The notes: generated by a model not told the origin, from the sequence alone. Counted from the first letter of the stretch, positions 1 through 10,541 are shown. The stretch: 64,000 bases of DNA from Propionibacteriaceae bacterium (GCA_017306015.1 JAFKJK010000026.1:54685-118684); one strand, 5' to 3'. Made by a program: numbers and translations.

Positions 1-34
1 AGATGTCCGCTTTCGCGGCGATGCTTGGCGGGTG

Positions 35-43
35 TGCGATAAT
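35..43 (+). promoter_or_regulatory. Extended -10 promoter of rne
   Basis: TGC followed by GATAAT forms an extended -10 element. It predicts a transcript start near position 50 and a leader of about 200 bases before rne. No convincing -35 box is visible at the usual spacing, which is common when an extended -10 is present. This is read by eye and not tested. Confidence 0.5.
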
Positions 44-51
44 CGGGAACA

Positions 52-103
52 GGGATCACCAGATCCCAGTCTCGGATGCCCTGGTTGAGGTGACAGCTCA
101 ACC
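52..103 (+). promoter_or_regulatory. Two hairpins at the 5' end of the rne leader
   Basis: GGGATC (52-57) pairs perfectly with GATCCC (62-67) around a 4-base loop. GGTTGAG (83-89) pairs with CTCAACC (97-103) around a 7-base loop. The first hairpin would lie at the extreme 5' end of the transcript predicted from the -10 box at 38-43. In E. coli, RNase E controls its own mRNA through leader hairpins, so a similar role is plausible here but unproven. Confidence 0.45.
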
Positions 104-249
104 ACAGGCTCGGACCCGACCGCGACGGAGACGACCGCGGGGGTGACGGCTGTGGGTGTTCGACCCGAAAGGCTTTGCTGTGCGTGACCGGGTTGGCCCA
201 GGTCTCCGCGCAGCTGGATGCGGCGTCCGCGTCGCTGAAGGAGAGCGCA

Positions 250-2817
<2,568 letters not shown>

Positions 2818-2910
2818 CGCGCGCCCCGTCCCTGGCGCGGACAGAGACCGGCAGGGACCGTCCCCCCGCGTCGTCCCGGGCCCCCCGCGGTCGAGTAGCC
2901 ACGTACGTGC

Positions 2911-3210
2911 AGGGGTCCCGGCGTTCGCCGGGATGACGCAGGAGGGACGAGTGAACCGTCTGAACCGTCGGGGACAGGTACTTCGGTTCCCGCAAGCGGA
3001 CGGGTGAACCGTCGGGGACAGGTACTTCGGTTCACGCAAGAGCAGGGATCCCGGCGTTCGTCGAGATGACGCCAGGAGACGGTTCGGCTTGAACCGAAGT
3101 ACCTGTCCCCGACGGTTCAGCTCGCAAGAGCAGGGATCCCGGCGTTCGTCGGGATGACGCAGGGGAGACGGTTCGGCTTGAACCGAAGTACCTGTCCCCG
3201 ACGGTTCAGC
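2911..3210. repeat. Island of palindromic repeats between convergent rne and nadE
   Basis: The 441-base gap between rne and nadE has no gene. It holds four copies of a 29-30-base element with TGAACCG...CGGTTCA ends and the core GGGGACAGGTACTTCGG. Two are forward (2961-2989, 3005-3034) and two inverted (3090-3119, 3179-3208). Between them lie three copies of a second palindromic element of the form TCCCGGCGTTCG(C/T)CGGGATGAC (about 2911-2940, 3042-3070, 3131-3160). The block 3035-3122 is repeated almost exactly as 3123-3210 (period 88-89 bases). The forward and inverted copies could fold into very long hairpins and end transcription from both sides. Confidence 0.85.
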
Positions 3211-3258
3211 TGGGGACGAACGGGCGGCCAGGAGACGTAGGGGACGGGCGTCCGGCTG

Positions 3259-5382
3259 CTAGTCCTCGGGCACGTTCTCCAGCTCGGCGAGCCACAGCGC
3301 GGCCGACGTGTCGGACGGCGCCCGCCAGTCTCCGCGCGGGGACAGCGAGCCGCCGCGGACGACCTTCGGGCCGTTCGGCAGCGCCGAGCGCTTGAACTGG
3401 GCGAACCCGAAGAAGCGGGAGCAGAAGACGCCCAGCCACTTGCGAATGGTGGCCAGGTCGTACGCGACCCGCTCGTCGGCGGGGAAGCCCTCGGGCCAGG
3501 CGCCGGCGTCCGCGTCGTGCCAGGCGTGCCAGGCGAGGAAGGCGATCCGGCTCGGCCGCATGCCCTTGCGCAGCACCTGGTAGAGCGAGAAGTCCTGCAG
3601 CGCGTACGGCCCGATCACGGCCTGCGTGGACTGCGGGGTCTCGCCGGCGTTCACCGGCACGAGTTCGGGACTGATCTCGGTGTCGAGGACCGCCTGGAGC
3701 GTCTCGCCGACAGCCTCGGTGAACAGCCCCTCGCTGATCACCCAGCGGATCAGGTGCTGGATCAGGGTCTTCGGCACCCCGGCGTTCACGTTGTAGTGGC
3801 TCATCTGGTCGCCGACCCCGTACGTGCACCAGCCCAGCGCGAGCTCGGACAGGTCGCCGGTACCGAGCACGATGCCGCCGCGAGCGTTGGCGAGCCGGAA
3901 CAGGTAGTCGGTCCGCAGCCCCGCCTGGACGTTCTCGAAGGTGACGTCGTAGACCGACGAAGCCCGAGCGGCGAGCCGAGCTTGCGAGGCTTCGTCCGAG
4001 GGCGAGGAAGGTCTTGCCGAGCGAAGCGAGTAGTACACGTTCTCGCCTTCGCTGAACGGGTGGTCGAGGTTGTCCAGCATCAGCCGCGCGGTCTCGGTGA
4101 TGTCGAGTTCGGCGAAGGTCACCCCGAGCGCCTCCGCCAGCGCGGTGGCGTTGCCCTTCGTGTGGTCGGACGTGGCGAAGCCCGGCATGGTGAACGCGAG
4201 GATGTCGCTGCGCGGGCGGCCCATCCGGTCCATCGCCCGGGCCGCGACGATCAGGGCGTGGGTGGAGTCGAGGCCGCCGGAGACGCCGATCACGATCTTC
4301 GGCTGGCCGATCTCGCGCAGCCGCTGCTCCAGGCCGGAGACCTGGATGCTGTAGGCCTCGTAGCAGTCCTGGGCGAGTCGGGCCGGATCGTCGGGGACGA
4401 ACGGGAAGCGGGCGACGCGACGCCGCAGCCCGAGGTCACCGGACGGCGGGTCCAGGGTGAAGCTCACCGTGCGGTAGTCGCTGGTCCGCTCGGCGTGGAC
4501 GCGCCGGTTGTCGTCGAAGGTGCCCTGGCGCAGCCGGTCCTGCACGAGCGAGCCGAGGTCGACGTCCGCGATGCTCGTCCGCGGACCGGACGGGAACCGC
4601 TCGCTCTCGGCCAGTAGCGTCCCGGCCTCGTAGACGAGCGTCTGGCCGTCCCAACTCAGGTCGGTCGACGACTCGCCCTCCCCGGCGGCGGCGAATACGT
4701 AGCCGGCGAGCAGCCGGGACGATCCGGAGGCGATCAGCAGCTTGCGCTCGTCGGCCTTCGCCACGGTGATCGGGCTCCCGGACAGGTTCGCGATCACGGT
4801 CGCGCCCGCCAGCGCGGCCTCGGCCGACGGCGGGATCGGCACCCACATGTCCTCGCAGATCTCGACGTTCAGCACGAAGCCGTCGAGGTCGTCGGCGGCG
4901 AACAGGAGGTCGGAGCCGAAGGGGACGTCCTGTCCGGCGATCCGGATCTCGCCGGTGACGTCGTCTCCGGGTGCGACCTGGCGGCGCTCGTAGAACTCGC
5001 GGTAGGTGGGCAGATACGACTTCGGCACCACCCCGAGCACCTGGCCGCGCAGGATCACCACCGCGCAGTTGTAGATCCGGTTCAGGCTGACCAGCGGAGC
5101 GCCGACCACCACGATGCAGCCCAGATCGGCCGTCGCTGGGACGAGCCAGTCCAGGGCGTCGAGGGTGGCGGCGAGGACGGTGTCCTGCATCAGTAGATCC
5201 TCGATGGAATAGCCGGTCAGCGTCAGTTCGGGGAAGACGGCCAGGCAGGCCCCCTGGTCGGCGGCGTCCCGGGCCCGGGCGAGCACCGCCTCGGCGTTGG
5301 CGCGCGGGCTCACCAGCTTGATCGGCAGCGTGCAGGCCGCGACCCGGGCGAACCCCTGGGCGTAGGCGTTGAAGAAGTCCAT
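3259..5382 (-). CDS. nadE: Glutamine-dependent NAD+ synthetase
   Basis: Last step of NAD synthesis: amidates nicotinate adenine dinucleotide using ammonia from glutamine. 707 aa; the start ATG has GGGAG five bases upstream. The N-terminal nitrilase/glutaminase domain shows the triad Glu52 (FPELTLTG), Lys121 (PKSYLPTYREF) and Cys176 (NVEICEDMW), at the same positions as in the Mycobacterium tuberculosis enzyme. The C-terminal synthetase domain has the ATP pyrophosphatase loop GVSGGLDSTHA and the segment YDVTFENVQAGLRTDYLF. Residues 450-477 are an extra 28 aa encoded by a palindromic repeat. Removing them gives 679 aa, the length I recall for the M. tuberculosis protein. Monocistronic, and divergent from the hydrolase at 5448. 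Confidence 0.96.
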   Translation of the reverse strand: MDFFNAYAQGFARVAACTLPIKLVSPRANAEAVLARARDAADQGACLAVFPELTLTGYSIEDLLMQDTVLAATLDALDWLVPATADLGCIVVVGAPLVSLNRIYNCAVVILRGQVLGVVPKSYLPTYREFYERRQVAPGDDVTGEIRIAGQDVPFGSDLLFAADDLDGFVLNVEICEDMWVPIPPSAEAALAGATVIANLSGSPITVAKADERKLLIASGSSRLLAGYVFAAAGEGESSTDLSWDGQTLVYEAGTLLAESERFPSGPRTSIADVDLGSLVQDRLRQGTFDDNRRVHAERTSDYRTVSFTLDPPSGDLGLRRRVARFPFVPDDPARLAQDCYEAYSIQVSGLEQRLREIGQPKIVIGVSGGLDSTHALIVAARAMDRMGRPRSDILAFTMPGFATSDHTKGNATALAEALGVTFAELDITETARLMLDNLDHPFSEGENVYYSLRSARPSSPSDEASQARLAARASSVYDVTFENVQAGLRTDYLFRLANARGGIVLGTGDLSELALGWCTYGVGDQMSHYNVNAGVPKTLIQHLIRWVISEGLFTEAVGETLQAVLDTEISPELVPVNAGETPQSTQAVIGPYALQDFSLYQVLRKGMRPSRIAFLAWHAWHDADAGAWPEGFPADERVAYDLATIRKWLGVFCSRFFGFAQFKRSALPNGPKVVRGGSLSPRGDWRAPSDTSAALWLAELENVPED
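3952..4035 (-). repeat. 84-bp in-frame repeat insertion inside nadE
   Basis: Relative to the conserved NadE sequence GENV-YDVTFENVQ, exactly 84 bases are inserted after GENV, adding 28 codons rich in Ala, Ser and Arg. The boundaries are ambiguous by a few bases because a TAC/GTA sequence is duplicated. The insert contains CGAAGCC (3958-3964) and GGCTTCG (3988-3994), which pair as a stem, and further GAGC/GCTC pairings. The frame is kept, with no stop codon. It resembles in concept the Rickettsia palindromic elements that insert in frame into genes. Confidence 0.8.
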
Positions 5383-5435
5383 GTCGGCTCCCGGCTCGGT
5401 TCGGTGCCAGCATGCCACGGCAGCACGTCCGGCGG

Positions 5436-5441
5436 GATAAT
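5436..5441 (+). promoter_or_regulatory. -10 box, leaderless promoter of the 5448 hydrolase
   Basis: GATAAT ends six bases before the ATG at 5448, and no Shine-Dalgarno sequence is present. The predicted transcript start coincides with the start codon. Confidence 0.55.
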
Positions 5442-5447
5442 CGCCGC

Positions 5448-6131
5448 ATGGACGAGCGGGTGCGGGTGGAGACGCCGGACGGGCCGGGTGAGCTCGTCCT
5501 GGACGAGGCGGAGTCCCCGGGTGCCGTCCTGCTGCTCGGACACGGCGCGGGTGGCGACGTCGACGGCTGGGATCTCGGCCTGCTCGCGTCCCGGCTGCCG
5601 GCACTCGGGGTGAGCGTCGCTCGCTTCCGGCAGCCGTATCGGGTCGCCGGCAAGCGGATCTACAGTTCCCGGCCCGGCCTCGATCGCGGCTGGGTGAGCG
5701 CGCTGGCCGCTGTCCGTGGTGTCTGGCCGCGGCTGCCACTGTTCGCCGGCGGCCACAGCGCCGGCGCCCGGGCAGCCTGTCGCGGCGTGGACGCCCACCA
5801 GCGCGGTCTGGTCCTGCTGTCGTTCCCGTTGCACCAGCCCGGGAAGCCGGAGAAGTCGCGGCTGGACGAGTTGCTGGCGGTCGACGTGCCCGTCCTGGTT
5901 GTGCAGGGCGGCGCCGACACGTTCGGCACTGCCGCCGAGCTGCGCGAAGCCGTCGGCGACCGGCCGAACGTCCGGCTCGTCGAGATCGCGGACGCGCCCC
6001 ACTCGCTGGCACCGACCGCCCGCACCCCTCCGGCAGTCGTGGACGAACGGGAACGGCGCGTGCTGTGGGTGGTGTCCGCCTTCATCGAGCAGCAGTCGCG
6101 GCAGCCTCCCGCGCCAGCAGGGACTCCTTGA
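5448..6131 (+). CDS. Alpha/beta hydrolase, dienelactone hydrolase-like
   Basis: 227-aa cytoplasmic protein of the small alpha/beta hydrolase group often called KANL3/Tex30-like. Visible are the oxyanion-hole strand VLLLGHGAGGDV, the nucleophile elbow GGHSAGARAA with Ser, a late Asp after VLVVQGGAD, and a final His in DAPHSL. The substrate cannot be told from sequence. ATG 5448 is chosen over the in-frame ATG 5412 because a GATAAT box sits six bases before it. The last 50 bases overlap the 3' end of ogt on the other strand, so the two convergent mRNAs are complementary there. Confidence 0.8.
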   Translation: MDERVRVETPDGPGELVLDEAESPGAVLLLGHGAGGDVDGWDLGLLASRLPALGVSVARFRQPYRVAGKRIYSSRPGLDRGWVSALAAVRGVWPRLPLFAGGHSAGARAACRGVDAHQRGLVLLSFPLHQPGKPEKSRLDELLAVDVPVLVVQGGADTFGTAAELREAVGDRPNVRLVEIADAPHSLAPTARTPPAVVDERERRVLWVVSAFIEQQSRQPPAPAGTP

Positions 6132-6597
6132 CTGGCGTCCCCCAGGCGAAGCCCCCCATGCTGCCGTCGCTGCGGAGCACCCGGTGGCAGGGGACGAACA
6201 GCGCCGGAGCGTTCGTGGCGCAGATCTTCCCCGCAGCCCGGGCCGCGGACGGACGCCCGAGCACCGCAGCGAAGCCGGCGTAGTTCAGCGGGGCGCCCGG
6301 CGGGATCTCCCGCAGGCCGCGCCAGCCGAGCTCCTGCAGCGCCGAGCCGGACTGGCGCACCGGTACCCGGCTGACGGCGTCCAGGTCGCCGGCGTAGTAC
6401 GCGCGGACGGCGTCGACGGCGAAGGCCAGCTCCGGGTCGTCCGGAGCGACGACGTCGACGTGGGCCGGACGGTCGGCGGGACGCAGCCGCGCCACGACGA
6501 CGTCGGGGGAGTCCGTCCAGCCGGACGCCAGGACGGCGTCGCCGTCGACGAGGAGAGTGAACGGTCCGTCCGGGGTGTCGATCGTGGTCAGTTTCAT
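6082..6597 (-). CDS. ogt: Methylated-DNA--[protein]-cysteine S-methyltransferase
   Basis: Suicide repair protein that moves the methyl group from O6-methylguanine to its own cysteine. 171 aa, with the acceptor Cys137 in VPCHRVLRSDGSMGG and the upstream helix-turn-helix segment PLNYAGFAAVLGRPSAAR. The start ATG shares a base with the TGA of the upstream ada-alkA gene (TGATG), so the two were probably co-transcribed and translationally coupled. The pairing with an Ada/AlkA protein marks an alkylation-damage unit. The 3' end overlaps the hydrolase gene on the opposite strand. Confidence 0.92.
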   Translation of the reverse strand: MKLTTIDTPDGPFTLLVDGDAVLASGWTDSPDVVVARLRPADRPAHVDVVAPDDPELAFAVDAVRAYYAGDLDAVSRVPVRQSGSALQELGWRGLREIPPGAPLNYAGFAAVLGRPSAARAAGKICATNAPALFVPCHRVLRSDGSMGGFAWGTPVKESLLAREAAATAAR

Positions 6598-8008
6598 CAG
6601 CTTGCCTTTCTCATCGGTGCCGCCTTGCCGGCGGCTGCCCTCCACAGGTGGAGGCTGGCGTAGGAGCGCCACGGGGAGACGCTGCGTCCCCAATCGGCGA
6701 GGTCTTTCGGCTTGTCGGGAATGCCCAGGCGGTCGGCGCCGGTGCGCAGCGCCACGTCGCCGGTCGGCAGCACGTCCGGGTTGCCGAGGACGCGCATGGA
6801 GACGTAGTCGGCCGTCCACTCGCCGATCCCCGGCTCGGCCGTCAGCACGCGACGCTGTTCGGCCGGGTCGTCGCCGTAGCCCAGGGTCAGCTCACGGCCG
6901 GCGAGCCGCTCTGCGATCCGGACGATGTTGGCGATGCGCGTCGCCGGGCCGGTGAGCGTGCTGCCGCCGTGCTCCGCGATCGCCTCCGGTGTCGGAAACA
7001 GCAGCGACAAGCCGGGCGCCGGGCTCGGCAACGCCTCGCCTGCCGCGGCAGCGAGCCGGCCGAGGTGGGTGCGGGCTGCGGCGACCGAGATCTGCTGACC
7101 GACGAGTGCGCGGAACAGCATCTCCACCGGGTCGACCGTCCCCGGCAGCCGGATCCCCGGCGTCCGCTGGACCGACGCCGCCAATCGCGGTTCGGACGCC
7201 AGCGCGGCATCGATGCCGACGGGGTCGGCGTCCGCGTCGAAGAGCCGGCGGACTCGCGCTACGAGCGTCCCCAGGTCGGCCAGGATCGCCGGGGCCGCTT
7301 CCAGCCGCAGCCCGCCGGAAGCGGGGCGGACGGTGAACGTCGCCGGTCCCCCCGGCAGCAGCAGCGTCCGGGAGTAGTGGTCGGCCGATGCGTGCTCCAC
7401 GCCGGGGATCGCCCGCGCCGCCAGCCACGCGAACACGCCGCTCGCGTCGAACGGTTCCCGCACGGGCAGGCTCAGCCGGAACCCCACCCCCGTCCCTGCC
7501 GACTCGGTTGCGGGAGCGGGACGGCGGGAGGCTCGCAGGGCGGTCGGGCTGAGGGCGTAGACCTCGGCGATCGTGTCGTTGAACTGGCGGATGCTGCCGA
7601 AGCCGGCGGCGAAGGCGACATCACTGATCGGCAGGTCGGTGCCGACCAGCAGCTGGCGCGCGGTCTGGGCGCGCTGGGCTCGGGCGAGGGCGAGCGGGCC
7701 GGCGCCGAGTTCGGCGACGAGCAGCCGGTTCAGGTGACGAGGCGTGTAGCCCAACCGGTGCGCCAGGCCGCCGACACCCACTCCGGGGAACCGGCAACGG
7801 CGTCCGGCAGGCACCGCTTGCACGCCCGGTAGCCGTGTTCGTGGGCGCCCGCGGCGGTGGCGAAGAACTCGACGTTGCCCGGCTTCGGCGTCCGCGCGGG
7901 GCAGGACGGACGGCAGTAGATGCCTGTCGTCCGGACGGCCGTGACGAACACGCCGTCGAAGCGGGCGTCCCGCGTCGAGGCTGCCCGGTAGCGCTGCTCG
8001 AAGTCCAT
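6597..8008 (-). pseudogene. Broken Ada-AlkA fusion (regulator/3-methyladenine glycosylase)
   Basis: In relatives such as M. tuberculosis AlkA this is one protein of about 496 aa: an Ada metal-binding/methyl-acceptor domain, an AraC-type helix-turn-helix and an AlkA glycosylase. Here the Ada domain (from ATG 8008; cysteines in RTTGIYCRPSCPAR and RACKRCLPDA) reads to GSPEW and then leaves frame, stopping at 7730. The HTH/AlkA part continues in another frame (GVGGLAHRLGYTPRHLNR onward, with the glycosylase HhH GIGEWTADYVSMR and its Asp in PTGDVAL) to 6597. About 22 residues that normally join the two are missing near 7775-7780. This is therefore a deletion of a length not divisible by three, rather than a single-base error. 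The downstream part could still be made from an ATG at 7823, but with an altered N-terminus. Confidence 0.8.
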
Positions 8009-8071
8009 GTCGTCAAGACTGGCAGCCGATCGGGAAGATTCCTAGCGGGAATCGGACATGACGGACGGGTC

Positions 8072-8683
8072 TCAGCGCTCCTGGACGGCCAACCGTCCGG
8101 CGAGCAGGAGATAGGTGCCCGCGAACGACCCCCGCAGCCACGTCACCACGCGCGGTCGCCGCAGCACCTGGTCTCGAACCGACGCGGCGAAGATCCCGTA
8201 GCCGGCGAAGACCACGAACGTGACGGCCATGAACGCCAGGCTCAGCCAGACCATCGACAGCGTGGTCGCGGTGCCCGCTCCGGTGACGAACTGCGGCAGG
8301 AACGCGAAGAAGAAGATCGTCAGTTTGGGATTGAGCAGGTTGATCAGGACGGCCGTCCGGATGACCTCCCAGAAGGACGCCGGTTCGCTCGCGTCCACCG
8401 CTGCGAGATCGCTGCGGTCACGCCAGGTCTGGTACGCCAGGTAGATCAGGTAGGCCACTCCGGCCCACTTCAGGGCGGAGAAAGCGATCGCGCTCGCATT
8501 GAGCAGGGCGGCGAGGCCGGTGATCGCCGCGATCATGTGCGGGACAACGCCGAGCGTGCATCCGAAAGCAGCCAGGAGCGCGGCCCGGAGCCCACGCGAG
8601 AGCCCCGCCGAGATCGAGTAGACCGCCCCCGTGCCGGGCGTGGCCACCACGATCAGCGTGGTCAACCAGAAAGCCCAACTCAT
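8072..8683 (-). CDS. LysE/RhtB family exporter
   Basis: 203-aa inner-membrane protein with five to six hydrophobic segments. It opens with the family signature (ATPGTGAVYSISAGLSRG, equivalent to TPGP) and has NLLNPKLTIFFFAFLPQF in the middle, both typical of LysE/RhtB amino-acid or metabolite exporters. The substrate is not deducible. The start ATG 8683 has a GAGGGG site five bases upstream and the protein begins directly in the first helix. The gene is divergent from the CDF-like gene at 8829. Confidence 0.88.
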   Translation of the reverse strand: MSWAFWLTTLIVVATPGTGAVYSISAGLSRGLRAALLAAFGCTLGVVPHMIAAITGLAALLNASAIAFSALKWAGVAYLIYLAYQTWRDRSDLAAVDASEPASFWEVIRTAVLINLLNPKLTIFFFAFLPQFVTGAGTATTLSMVWLSLAFMAVTFVVFAGYGIFAASVRDQVLRRPRVVTWLRGSFAGTYLLLAGRLAVQER

Positions 8684-8828
8684 CGTCGCCCCTCGGCCGG
8701 TGGAAGCTGTCAGGCTAGCAACGCACGCCCACCCGGTCCATGGGTCGCCCGGCCGTCGATCAGGGGGACGCCGGTGCGTCGCGCCGGAAGGCGGGCGGAC
8801 GGCGGCTGAGGGCTGCTTTGATGGGGCG

Positions 8829-9749
8829 GTGAGTTCCACTGCGCCGGGCACGACCGGCTCCCGCACCGAGCAGCGGATGCTGCTGATCTCGCTCGTCGCC
8901 ACCGCCGTCCTGGGCGTCCTGGGTGTCGTCTGGGGCTGGCTGGCCGGCTCCCACGCGATCCTGTTCGACGGTGCCTACACCGGGCTCGGGCTGTTGTTGA
9001 GCGCGCTGTCCCTGCACGCGTCCCGGATCGTGACCGCGGGCCCGACCCGCAACTATCCGTTCGGACGGGAGGCGCTGGCCCCGCTGGTGATCATGATCCA
9101 GGGGATCGCCCTGCTGGCGACGCTCGGCTACGCGGTGATCACGTCCGTCCTGACGATCCTCGCCGGCGGCAGCGAAGTGGAGGCCCTCTCGGGAATGGTC
9201 TATGGCGCGGTCACGGGCGTCATCGCGGTCGGGGTGTGGCTGTTCCTGCGTCGTCAGGCCGGCTACTCCGACCTGGTCAAGGCGGAGGCCGCCCAGTGGC
9301 TCGCCGGCCTGGGCCTCAGCGCCGGGATGCTGGTGGCCTTCGGTGCTGCCGCCGTCCTCGAGGGCACCGAGTTGGCCTGGCTGACGGCCTACGTCGACCC
9401 CGCCGTGGTCATCGTCGCGGGACTCGTCCTGTTCGCGATCCCGCTGGCGATGGTCCGCGAGACCGTCCGCGAACTGCTGGAGGGTTCGCCGCCGGCCTCC
9501 GTCGAGGGGCCCGTCCAGGCGATCGTCGACGCCGTGTCGGCCGAGCACGGGCTGGACGCGCCGACCGTGCGGATGTCGAAACTCGGCGCCAAGCTGTACC
9601 TGGAGGTCGACTACCTGGTCGAGGCCGGACGGTACGACACCGCGTTCGCGGACCGGGTCCGCCAGGCACTGAAGGCGGCGCTGGAAGGGCAGCCTCTGGA
9701 CGTCTGGCTGAACGTCGACCTGAGCACGGACGCGACCTGGCAGCACTGA
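8829..9749 (+). CDS. Cation diffusion facilitator family transporter, divergent
   Basis: 306-aa membrane protein with about six transmembrane helices (GVVWGWLAGSHAILFDGAY, APLVIMIQGIALLA and others) and a C-terminal soluble domain containing KLYLEVDYLVE, as in CDF/ZitB-like metal exporters. The metal site is only partly conserved: the first Asp is present in LFDG, but the partner residue one turn later is replaced by YTGL. An Asp is present in AYVDPAVV. Metal transport is therefore not assured. GTG 8829 is my choice of start, since the reading frame upstream has poor coding character; ATG 8877 is the alternative. Confidence 0.72.
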   Translation: MSSTAPGTTGSRTEQRMLLISLVATAVLGVLGVVWGWLAGSHAILFDGAYTGLGLLLSALSLHASRIVTAGPTRNYPFGREALAPLVIMIQGIALLATLGYAVITSVLTILAGGSEVEALSGMVYGAVTGVIAVGVWLFLRRQAGYSDLVKAEAAQWLAGLGLSAGMLVAFGAAAVLEGTELAWLTAYVDPAVVIVAGLVLFAIPLAMVRETVRELLEGSPPASVEGPVQAIVDAVSAEHGLDAPTVRMSKLGAKLYLEVDYLVEAGRYDTAFADRVRQALKAALEGQPLDVWLNVDLSTDATWQH

Positions 9750-9769
9750 GCCGGCCGATCCGTCCCGGT

Positions 9770-9799
9770 TTGACCCTCCCGCGACCGGGGCCGTAGTCT
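9770..9799 (+). promoter_or_regulatory. Promoter of rplU-rpmA
   Basis: TTGACC (9770-9775) is followed after 18 bases by TAGTCT (9794-9799), a good match to a housekeeping actinobacterial promoter. The transcript would start near 9806. Confidence 0.65.
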
Positions 9800-9805
9800 T
9801 GGTCC

Positions 9806-9914
9806 TCGGTGTTCGCAGCGCCGGTCTTGCCGCGCGCGAGTGATACCTCCAGCGATAGCCAGCCCAACGGGGACGGCCGCTGGCCATAGGCGAAGCTTAG
9901 GAAGTAGGTCGGGC
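9806..9914 (+). promoter_or_regulatory. rplU leader with two competing hairpins
   Basis: The leader of about 109 bases before rplU can pair in two mutually exclusive ways. CCAGCG (9849-9854) or GCCAGC (9858-9863) can each pair with the same downstream strand, CGCTGG/GCTGGC (9878-9884). Ribosomal protein L21 mRNAs in other bacteria have regulatory leaders, so autogenous control is a reasonable hypothesis. I cannot match it to a known RNA family by eye. Confidence 0.45.
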
Positions 9915-10223
9915 GTGTACGCGATCGTGCGCAGTGGTGGCCGCCAGCACAAGGTTGCGGTTGGCGACGTCCTGGAGATCGACAAGGTCGAGGCGAAGGC
10001 GGGGGACAGCATCGCGCTGACCCCCCTGCTGCTCGTCGACGGCGACAAGATGACCTCCGACGCGAAGGCGCTCGGCAAGGCCAGTGTCACCGCCGAGGTG
10101 ATCGCCGAGACCAAGGGCCCCAAGATCAAGATCATCAAGTTCAAGAACAAGACCGGGTACAAGAAGCGCCAGGGCCACCGCCAGCGCTACACCCAGGTCA
10201 AGGTCACCGGGATCAAGGGCTGA
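9915..10223 (+). CDS. rplU: 50S ribosomal protein L21
   Basis: Binds 23S rRNA in the large subunit. 102 aa, the usual length, starting at GTG 9915 with YAIVRSGGRQHKVAVGD, the conserved N-terminus. The C-terminus carries the basic signature KNKTGYKKRQGHRQRYTQVKV. An in-frame ATG 75 bases upstream would add an unconserved tail and is rejected. Followed after 10 bases by rpmA. Confidence 0.98.
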   Translation: MYAIVRSGGRQHKVAVGDVLEIDKVEAKAGDSIALTPLLLVDGDKMTSDAKALGKASVTAEVIAETKGPKIKIIKFKNKTGYKKRQGHRQRYTQVKVTGIKG

Positions 10224-10233
10224 GGAGCGTCAG

Positions 10234-10494
10234 ATGGCACACAAGAAGGGCGCATCCAGCTCCCGCAACGGTCGCGACTCGAACTCGCAGCGCCTCGGCG
10301 TGAAGCGGTTCGGTGGCGAGCAGGTGAACGCCGGCGAGATCATCGTCCGCCAGCGGGGCACCCACTTCCATCCCGGTGAGGGCGTCGGCCGTGGCGGCGA
10401 CGACACCCTGTTCGCGCTGCGCGCGGGCAAGGTCGAGTTCGGCACCCGCAGGGGCCGCCGGGTCATCAACATCGCTGTCGAGGACGCCCAGTAG
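10234..10494 (+). CDS. rpmA: 50S ribosomal protein L27
   Basis: 86-aa ribosomal protein near the peptidyl-transferase centre. It begins MAHKKGASSSRNGRDSNSQ and contains LGVKRFGGEQVNAGEIIVRQ, the family hallmarks. There is no cleavable N-terminal extension of the Firmicutes type. GAGGAG (10222-10227) precedes the ATG by six bases. Co-transcribed with rplU; a strong hairpin follows at 10511. Confidence 0.98.
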   Translation: MAHKKGASSSRNGRDSNSQRLGVKRFGGEQVNAGEIIVRQRGTHFHPGEGVGRGGDDTLFALRAGKVEFGTRRGRRVINIAVEDAQ

Positions 10495-10510
10495 CCTCGA
10501 GGCCAGACGT

Positions 10511-10541
10511 GCAGAAGGCGGCCTTCGGGCCGCCTTTCTGC
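10511..10541 (+). terminator. Terminator after rplU-rpmA
   Basis: GGCGGCC (10517-10523), a TTCG tetraloop and GGCCGCC (10528-10534) form a perfect stem, lengthened by GCAGAA pairing with TTCTGC across one bulged T. There is no long T run, which is usual in high-GC actinobacteria. It separates rpmA from the lipoprotein genes. Confidence 0.8.

Noticed and set aside
2961..3208. CRISPR-like array
   Set aside because: The repeats are palindromic, occur in both orientations and have unequal, related spacers; no cas gene is nearby.
3517..4617. A 366-codon plus-strand frame opposite nadE
   Set aside because: NadE has complete catalytic motifs on the other strand; this frame shows no family similarity.
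8829..9749. Firm zinc exporter annotation for the CDF-like protein
   Set aside because: One of the expected metal-binding positions is replaced, so metal specificity cannot be claimed.
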